Below are positions 56,807-64,000 of a DNA stretch of 64,000 nt, in pieces. The notes below the pieces were generated by a model. It was not told the origin of the DNA. It was given only the letters and a program-made list of their open reading frames with translations, and searched no databases. The position numbers were made by a program, and so were the translations under genes. This stretch comes from Ustilaginoidea virens (Eukaryota; Ascomycota; Sordariomycetes; Hypocreales; Clavicipitaceae). How positions within the stretch are numbered: position 1 is the stretch's first letter; each line of letters begins with the position of its first letter. The stretch lies in the NCBI RefSeq assembly GCF_000687475.1, contig NC_057319.1:2356001-2420000 (forward strand). The letters run 5' to 3'.

Positions 56807-57097
56807 TCAAACTCTTTGCTTCTTGCGTTGGCCCTGCGGTTCTTCTGTCTCGGCTCCTCGCTTCTCGGGCGTCGGGTGCGTTTCATCACCGACATCTCCA
56901 ATGCCTTCGTCCTCTTCGGTGCATCGGTCACATTCTTGATCGAATTCATGCTGTTCAACAAATATCCCCGATTCGCAGCAGCCAAAAGACCCTGCATTCT
57001 TGGATTGTAAGCAGGCAAGTTGCTGAGATAAATCCTCCCAGGTCTGCGACTCGCCACAGCGTGTGCAACTACCTGAGAAGACGAGTAGGCGACACAT
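56807..57097 (-). CDS. Small cysteine-rich protein, function unknown
   Basis: A 96-residue frame starts at the ATG at 57097 with MCRLLVFSGSCTRCGESQTW. It has nine cysteines, including CTRC (C-x2-C), a CC pair and ECDRC, spaced like one or two zinc-binding sites. The segment FVEQHEFDQECDRCTEED and a basic tail KRGAETEEPQGQRKKQRV complete it. There is no signal peptide, so it is unlikely to be a secreted effector. I recall similar small fungal proteins of unknown function with the same opening and the same QHEFDQECDRC-like block, but cannot name a family. The frame stays open upstream of the ATG through a T/C-rich tract that is probably leader. Confidence 0.6.
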   Translation of the reverse strand: MCRLLVFSGSCTRCGESQTWEDLSQQLACLQSKNAGSFGCCESGIFVEQHEFDQECDRCTEEDEGIGDVGDETHPTPEKRGAETEEPQGQRKKQRV

Positions 57098-57780
57098 GGT
57101 GCTCGTCGCTCGAATAGACGCGGAGATGGCAAACGGCGGCGACTTCAAAGCCCCAACCATGGGGAAAAAAAAGAAAAAAGAAAAAAAAAAAAGAGATAGA
57201 GAGGGGGGGGGGGAAGACTTGGGCCAGGTGACCACCGCCTGGTGGCAATGGTGAAGGCGACGAGGGTTGTCGTCGCTGGAAGCCCCGATATTTTATTCAA
57301 GTATCGATATCACGGCGGTCCCCCAAGTTTCACTGAATGTCGGCCTGCCCACCCCCCAGTAACGACGATGCTTGTCGGGGGGTTTTGGAACTGGAGATCA
57401 CGACCAGCAGCGTGCGCGCGTTGGACGAGACGGGGTAACTTGTCGCAGGGCCTAGTTTGACCAAGATGAAAAGAGTCACTCGAAGCTGGCGCCAAGGTGA
57501 GTCGATAAACGTCTGGTGGGAAAATAACTCGATGGCGACTTGCAACGAGGAATCAGCCCCGCGAGCGGTTGACAGGATTGATATTGATTTGCTGGTCCAG
57601 CAGCAACCAGGACAGGGAAAAACAGCGGGTGCATCCGTTCTCATATCCACTGGCGCCGCTTATTTCCTACTCGAGAAAAGAATGGGCAAATGCACTCTGG
57701 AGGCAAAGAGAGGGGGCAGAGTGTGGTGGAGACTTGGGGGAGACCGAGACTCTGGAGAGAGGTGGGCAAGTACTGTGCCT

Positions 57781-57830
57781 TAGGTACCTACCTACAGTAC
57801 CTACGGGTACCTTACCTAACCAGAGGTACT
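57781..57830. repeat. TAGGTACCTACC repeat array
   Basis: TAGGTACCTACCTACAG, GTACCTAC and TACCTTACCTAA in series, the same vocabulary as 2531-2588. Confidence 0.75.
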
Positions 57831-58396
57831 CAACTGACTTTTCAAAGGATCAAGGATGCATAACAATAGCTGGTCCACATGGTAAATGTCGCTCACTGCT
57901 TCGCTCACAGCTTGCGGAAGGCCATCTTTCGCCCTGATGCCAAATTCAAGGAAGCTTCGGACCTGGCACCGTGCGGAGTAGAATCGAGGCAGCTTGTTGA
58001 GCGACGTGACAGGAATGTACCGCCTGGTTCGGCTTAGGCCCGTGATGCACAATTTCACAAACAAAGTCCAAAGTCCGATTTTGGCTGTCAAGGTCTCTGA
58101 GAATGCTTGTGGCCCAGCTCGTGGCAAAAGCTGTGCCTCTGGCCAAAAAAAAAAAAAAAAGAAAAAAAAAAAGGGAAAAAAAAAGAAAGAAAAAAAAAGA
58201 AAGAAAAAAAAAGGCAGAGGGAAAAAAGAAAGAAGAAGAGAGGGTGGTCGCCGGTTCGTTTCGAGTGGCTCCGGGAATCGCTGCGTGAACCAAGACGCTT
58301 TTGACTCGTCAACTTGTCGCAATTCGCCACCAAAGCTTAGCCCGCCCCCCCACCTTTCCCCTACGGTGCTATGTGCTATCAAATTGATGTGGTATG

Positions 58397-58477
58397 TACG
58401 GAGTATGCTCCCAGGGACCTACGGAGTACGGTATACGGAGTACGATGTACGGAGTACGTAGTCGCATGGACTCCGTA
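58397..58477. repeat. TACGGAGTA cluster, four direct copies plus an inverted ACTCCGTA
   Basis: TACGGAGTA at 58397-58405, 58420-58428, 58434-58442 and 58448-58456, then ACTCCGTA at 58470-58477. Spacing is irregular, so it is not a simple tandem repeat. Confidence 0.85.
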
Positions 58478-59566
58478 CTACATACAGTTCGCACGGCCCT
58501 GAAGGCGGTCTAGTAGCTGACCAACCACCAACCACCCAACCATTTTTGTCAGCGGACAACGAGCTGGTGGTACGCAGCAGGAATCAACTGATCCGTTCGA
58601 AAACTTGGCCTTTTGCAGCTAGATTGGGCTAAAGCGGTTTTGAAAAGGGAGCAATGAAATCATAGCTGGGGAAAAGGGACAAGTAAAAACGTTGCTTTGG
58701 TAGGGAGTCTGGTGGTACCCCAGCAAAGCAGGGAAACGAGATGGTCTGGATCTGATTGACAATTGAAGCAACATCATGAAGGGAATCAATGCCAATTACC
58801 CACTCCGTACTCGAAAGGTACCCCTTACTCAAGGCTTGGGCGCACCAGACTCAAGTATCGCCTGGTCGAACGACCCAAAGGGACCTTGCAGGATAGAGGG
58901 AGTACACGCCACACAGGTCAGCCAGACAAATACCACGTCACGACCCTTGCATTTGCCCAAAACACACACAAGTCCTTGTTTAAACTCGGCTGCTTCATGC
59001 TTCAGCACAGAACAGGCCCAGGAAAGACGGATACGCGGCACGGGAGACGGGCCAGACGACGAGTTGGACGAGTTGGGCCATGTCAAGAAAGTCCCACTCT
59101 CTCCTGGGACATCCATGAGCTATGTATGCAACGGCACGAAACCATCTGGAAGAACAACAACGACCGGTGTTGAGGCTGAGAGAGTTTCTTTTTCCTTTTT
59201 CTTGACAGGGGAAAAAAAAAAGGGGGGGGGGGAACCACGTCACCCTTTTTGTATCCTCCCGCACGATAGAGCAGAACCGTTTTTCGTTTCGTCTTTTGAC
59301 TTTGTTAGTTTCGTCCCAAGTGGGCAAAAAGTTGGGCACGGTAGCCGCCATTACGAGGCAGTGCCGGGTCGACCGCTGCGGCAAGGCAAACAAACCTTCA
59401 ATGGTTCCTCGGGCACCGGCCAACCTCTGGCTGACCTGCCGGAGCTGACGTGACCAGCCGCGAGGCCTCCCTGGCACGAACTAGTAAAAGGTTGAATCCA
59501 AAGCCGTTTCACCTTTGACCATATGACGCGCATCCTTGCACCTGCCATACCGAACTCGGCTCGTTC

Positions 59567-59587
59567 GGGGGGGGGGGGGGGGGGGGG
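59567..59587. repeat. 21-base G run
   Basis: Uninterrupted poly-G in intergenic DNA. Confidence 0.85.
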
Positions 59588-60227
59588 AGCCAAGGGACCC
59601 TCGCGAGAAACGAGGACGGACAAGCCGTCGCTAGTCGACGCCTCTAAAATGGGCCAGCAGCCAGCCCTATTCTTGTGGGCCAGTCTGCAATGGCAAGCCG
59701 ATGGCTTCGCAAACATGCTGAGTGCCAAGCTCCCGCCGCAACTCCTGCCGAGGCCAAGGTCCAGATCGTACGTGCGTGTGTAGCCCGGGATCGTTGTCCA
59801 ACGCCCTCGCCTTGGGTGGTTGGACGAGACAGACGGGCTGTGTGCCAGACTTGCTTGGGTCTTGGTGCCGTGCATTGCCGTCCGCCGAACATGCTCGTTT
59901 GCTAGAAGAGGGGGGCTGGCTCCAGGAAATCCTCTGCGACGGAGTTCGGCATTCATGGCGCGTTGGTGGCACGGTTCACGGTTGCGGTGCCGCAGTCGGC
60001 AGATGCGCAGATCCTGTGCGACTGTCTTGGCGTCGTCTGCCAGATGCAACCCGTCCGTCTTTGGCTGCAGGTCGGTGGTCGGTGGTCGGTGGAGTGGGAG
60101 GGTTCAAGAGAGCAGCACATGGTTTGTTATTGGCTGGGTTGAGCTGGCAAGTCTGTATCAACTCCAAGAATTTGAAGTGAAGTTGTATTCAGAGGTACAT
60201 AAGTGAAGCTGTATTCAGGCACCCAAC

Positions 60228-60300
60228 GTAAGGTAAGGTACATAGGTACCTATGTAGGCACCTAAATCACCGAGCACAGTAGGTAGGTACCTAAGGTAAG
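60228..60300. repeat. AAGGTA / TAGGTACCTA repeat array
   Basis: Contains GTAAGGTAAGGTA, a near-palindrome CATAGGTACCTATG and TAGGTAGGTACCTAAGG. Confidence 0.75.
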
Positions 60301-61551
60301 CATTCGCCCGCCACTGTGTGTATACAGCGCAGGTACTGTGTGTCGACCACGGCCCGCCCAGATCAAGTCCCAAACAATGTCCAAGATGATCGTCATCCCA
60401 CGGCGAGGACACCAACCCAAAAGCATGGCGGTACGAGCAGCACCGAACTGCAGTCAAGGCTTGTCTCATTCTAGAGACCAGACCAGCAAACATGCCTCGA
60501 CTGCGGAGTACAGCGCGACAGATTGACACGCCTGGCTAATACGAGGCTCAGCTTCGAGGACCAAAGTCGCCTGGTGTCACGGTCACGCTTCCTGCACGGC
60601 AACGCCTGCGACAACGCGTGTGCAACCGTCAAAGCGTTATGCGTTCGTTGCGAGACATGGCCGCGAGGCCAGTGTCACGGTGGCACGATCCAAGGCGGAC
60701 AATTCACAACAGAAGAAGGAAAAGTAAGAAGGAGTCACAAAGGGATACTGGATTCCAGCGTACCCAAAGTCACCAGACATTATTCTCACGTCCCGCCTGA
60801 TTTTCCCATGGCCTACAAAAGAGTTTCCCCCCCCTTGGATGAAAAGCAAAGAGTTAAAACGAAGAAGAAAAAGGAAAGGAAAGGAAAAGAAAAGAAGAGA
60901 AAAGAAAAGAAAGGAAAGGAAAGGAAAAGAAAAGCTATAACACATCGTCTGACTGCCTCCCGTGGCTTCTCCTTGACCTGATTTTGCGTAGTCCATAGGG
61001 TCCCTTTCCTTATCCCTAACTACTGCTCAAGGTATATCTACACAACGTCTGTGTAGATCACAGACAGCAAGCTCAGGAAAAAAGCAGACGGAATAAAAAG
61101 GGGGAGATATCTTCCTCAGCATATCAAAACAAGTCCTGGCATGGCCAAATTGGAGTACCAGCAGCACGCATGGCACGCCTGTGGAAAGGACACACAGGCT
61201 CGATGCCACGGTCAAAGTAGAGATCCATATTCAGTAGAGCCAAACTTTCAGAAAGCAACCCAATCGACCGGGCATGCAAAGAACAAAAAAATTTACTTTA
61301 CCGGCCCTTGGGAGTCAGCTAGCTGGTCGGTCCAGATGAAACCGATCAAAGACGTTCACCTCGGAAGACTTCTGGAATGAGAGCATCCAGAGAGAAGGGA
61401 CGCATCGGTCATATCATGGCCGGAACGCTTGCGACGCGTCTGCAAAACCTCGCTCGGTGGCGCGCTGGCAAGTAAACTGTTAGGATGACACCAACGAGCC
61501 GGGTCAGATCAGTAGAGGCGAGTCAGACCGCCTCATGAAGTTGCGGGAAAC

Positions 61552-61552
<1 letters not shown>

Positions 61553-61593
<41 letters not shown>
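61553..61593. repeat. 41-base A run
   Basis: Longest A run in the window, followed 60 bp later by an 18-base C run. Confidence 0.85.
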
Positions 61594-61596
<3 letters not shown>

Positions 61597-62049
61597 TCAG
61601 CAGCAAAAAATCGGATGCCAAAACACTGGTCGCAAGCCGGTATCAAGGCAGACCCCCCCCCCCCCCCCCCCTTTCCCCCCCAAAGGAAAAGTAACAAAAA
61701 TGAGAGAAAGAATGAAGCACATCATGATGCGAGGGAAGAGGTGCCTACGCCTGAGTGCCTTAATGGTATGCTTTCCTTTGTATATCGGAACACACGAGAT
61801 TATCAAGTAGCATGTCCAGACATGGTACAACACAATGATCTAGCAGCATTTGTCCGATGAGAAGAGACTCGTGCGGTGGACCTTGTCGCCACGGCGATGC
61901 CTCAGTCATTCCATGATGGGTTTCTGTCAATAGCGTTTGGCGTTGCACCAAGGATGGACGCAAGAGCAAAATAGCGGAAAAGGCGACAGAAAAAAGACGA
62001 GGAAGAATGGCTGTACTGGATCGAACCCCATCAAAAGCAGCTTGGTCAA

Positions 62050-62084
<35 letters not shown>

Positions 62085-62471
62085 AGCTGTGACCCAGTCA
62101 TCATCATGAAGAAAGTATACGGTCATCAAAGGCGCACGTAGGTCGCCAGCCCGGGGAATATGTCTTTGTCGTGTCTGGTTTGATGCGCAAAAGGCGACAG
62201 AGGCGAGGCGAGGGGGAAAGAAAGAGAGAAGAAAGGAAGCAAGTGGCAAGGTCAGAATCTAGAGCAGCAAGGTTGCACAATCGGGCAAACCATCAAGCGT
62301 TTGCACGCGGCGGCTGGCGTTTTCCGGTTCAAGTACAAATGACATCAATCAAGGAATCTCAGCTGCATCTCGCGCCGCGCACACCCACACAGCCACGAGC
62401 TCGATCAAAGTCACCTAGTCAAGATGTGCAATGTGAATTCGACACCATGGAGATTTGGATGGGGTTTGTCA

Positions 62472-64000
62472 TCACGAAGAGCCGGGAGCTGGGGCGCCTG
62501 TCGGTGGACCGTCTCCAGTTTGCTGTTGTTGTTGCTGGTACATGAGAGACTGGTACCAGAGAGCGACGTAGTTCTGGTATCCCCCGTCTGAGTCGAAAGA
62601 AGAAGAAGAAGAAGAAGAAGAAGAAAGAAAGGAAGGAAGAGGTGGAAAACGTCAGCCTCGCAATAGCCTGGGAGCTCACGCACACAGGAGATACTTACAT
62701 TGAGCGTACGGATCCGAACCGTCTCCGGATGTTGCTCGAGGCGGGTTAGTAGACGAATCGTGGGCTTGTGATAACGACGGTCGGTCCTGATCGTGGTGGC
62801 CGCGATTGCGAGGAGGTGCGCTTCCGCCACTGCCCTTTTGGCGCTGATGAAAACTGTCAGTCCGTCCGTGATGGAGATGCGTCGTCGTCATACAGGGTCG
62901 TCGCGGTGGGGAAAAAGTTGTACATGACATACCACTGCATCAACCTTTTCATCAATAGCTTGTTTGGCTCGCGCGATACTATCTCGTGTGCCAATCAAGG
63001 CAATTTCTCGCTGAATCTCGCCAGGGCCCGAAGACTGGGCAACGTTTATCTTGCAGCCAGTATTGTTCTGCATCTCACGGATTGTTTCACCACCTTTGCC
63101 AATGATCATGCCCACAGCATCAGACGGCACGTAGATGGAGTCGGTGACCTTGTCTGGCCCAGCATTACCTCCCATATCCCTTGCCAGGCCCTGAGAGCGG
63201 GAGACGACAGGGGCTTCCTTCTTTGCACTAGGGCCGTCTCCTCTTGTGTCACTATCCACGATTTCCATGATGAAGTCCTTTGCCCGCGCGGCAGCCTCCA
63301 CCGTGCCGATGAGGTTAACGGGCCGCAGTCCGTTGACACTCTTTGACTCTCCCACTATGTTGATGTGACAGCCGGATCGTTCTTGCAAGTCACGGATGGT
63401 TTCGCCTCCGCGGCCAATGATTAAACCCACGGTACGGTCAGGAACCATGATTTGCATGTGGTCTTCGCCTTCTCGCAGAGCGGCAGCGCCGCCCTTATCG
63501 GCATCGCGGCTCTTGTCCGCAGGTCTATTCAAGGCCCCCATGCCACTGTCTTCGATTATTCGATTAATGGCAGACTTCACATCAGCACGACGCGGTCGAG
63601 GACCAGTGATCCTACATTGACGAAAGGGACCACCATCAGTGGCAGCGAGGAACTGCACCCGACAATTTGTGTCGGCCTCGATGCGACGCAAGTTCTCACC
63701 GAGGCGTCCAATAATGAGTCCTACCAGGCTTGATTCAATTTGAATAGTCTCTGAACTATCATCTCCTCCACGTAGAGGTGACCGATCTCGGCCGCTCCCC
63801 CCGCCGCCGCCGCCGCCGCCGCTGCCGCCGCCGCCGCGAGGGGAGAATCGGCCCCTGGATGGTGGTGAAAACGAACGATCTCTTCCATGATCCCTCCCAT
63901 GACCGCCTCTACGATCGTCCCTATAATCGCCACGGGAAGGGGATCGAGATCGCGAGCGACGATAACTGCGATCGCTATTCCGTGAATCGGAACCGTACGC
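62472..64000 (-). CDS. Three-KH-domain RNA-binding protein, FUBP-like (5' end outside window)
   Basis: Three exons on the minus strand are visible: 64000-62933 (partial), 62843-62699 and 62587-62472, covering 442 residues. The N-terminal part in view is Arg/Ser/Asp rich with a poly-Gly run. Three KH domains follow with GxxG loops: LIIGRLGENLRRIEADTNC, LIIGRGGETIRDLQERSGC and MIIGKGGETIREMQNNTGC. The last exons restore DPYAQYGGYQNYVALWYQSL and a poly-Gln patch, resembling the aromatic C-terminal motif of FUBP/KSRP proteins. It probably binds single-stranded RNA or DNA in splicing, mRNA stability or transcription; partners are unknown. Introns are 89 and 111 nt with GTATGT and GTAAGT donors; the second acceptor follows a (TTC)n tract. 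The frame is open to the right edge, so the start lies beyond base 64000. Confidence 0.87.

Larger units (their letters stand above)
57098..62471. other. 5.4 kb intergenic region, repeat-rich, no supported gene
   Basis: The longest gene-free span here. It has A, G and C homopolymers (about 58144-58212, 59567-59587, 61553-61593, 61654-61671), a GA run near 62054-62083, two TAGGTACC arrays and the TACGGAGTA cluster. Frames longer than 100 codons occur on both strands but have simple composition and no domain. It may include the 3' UTR of the KH gene and lineage-specific or noncoding transcripts. Confidence 0.5.

Noticed and set aside
58776..60180. Several frames of 130-230 codons on both strands
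   Set aside because: Mutually overlapping, interrupted by poly-G and poly-A, with no motif or intron logic.
1..64000. Transposons, CRISPR arrays or plasmid-type elements
   Set aside because: No reverse transcriptase, transposase, long terminal or inverted repeats, or regularly spaced direct repeats were seen; the window is a eukaryotic chromosome segment.

Overview
The window is nuclear DNA from a filamentous ascomycete, most likely a sordariomycete and possibly Hypocreales (inferred from gene families, cluster layout and intron style; no species can be named). Genes carry short introns (about 59-160 nt, one of 360 nt) with GTRNGT donors and CTRAY-like branch points. Coding sequence is GC-rich. 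Intergenic DNA is long, with many homopolymer runs and the short repeats TACGGAGTA and TAGGTACCTA. I find 14 supportable protein genes, no convincing RNA gene and no transposon.

Left part (1-7352): the 3' end of an unrecognised low-complexity gene, about 4.7 kb of repeat-rich intergenic DNA, then a Gag1-like clamp domain protein.

Centre left (8016-28378): an extracellular hydroxamate siderophore locus. It holds an NPS6/SidD-type NRPS (A-T-C-degenerate A-T-C, minus strand). Divergent from it is a SidI-like acyl-CoA ligase. A SidF-like GNAT transacylase follows on the minus strand, then an AMID-like FAD/NAD(P)H oxidoreductase (minus), and a SitT-like full ABCB transporter (plus). Two perfect matches to the iron-responsive GATA consensus RATCWGATAA lie upstream of the transacylase and between the oxidoreductase and transporter genes. 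Two one-mismatch copies lie between the NRPS and ligase genes. The ligase and transacylase end in CKL and PKL, compatible with peroxisomal precursor synthesis. The simplest model: ligase and transacylase make acylated N5-hydroxyornithine in peroxisomes, the NRPS joins the units, and the ABC protein moves siderophore or precursors. The oxidoreductase is the unexplained member.

Centre and right (30100-64000): ordinary housekeeping and regulatory genes. In order: an SPX-SLC13 phosphate transporter, VPS39/VAM6 of HOPS, GON7 of KEOPS, an HbrB/Bit61 TORC2 subunit, a PtaB-type LIM-binding adaptor with long polyglutamine tracts, a hypothetical protein, a bifunctional 6-phosphofructo-2-kinase/fructose-2,6-bisphosphatase, a secreted pepsin-like protease, a small cysteine-rich protein, and a three-KH RNA-binding protein cut by the right edge. 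Two genes use GC-AG introns with the same GAG|GCAAGT donor.

Exon joins were made by hand from splice signals and reading frame; every multi-exon gene with both ends in the window sums to a whole number of codons.
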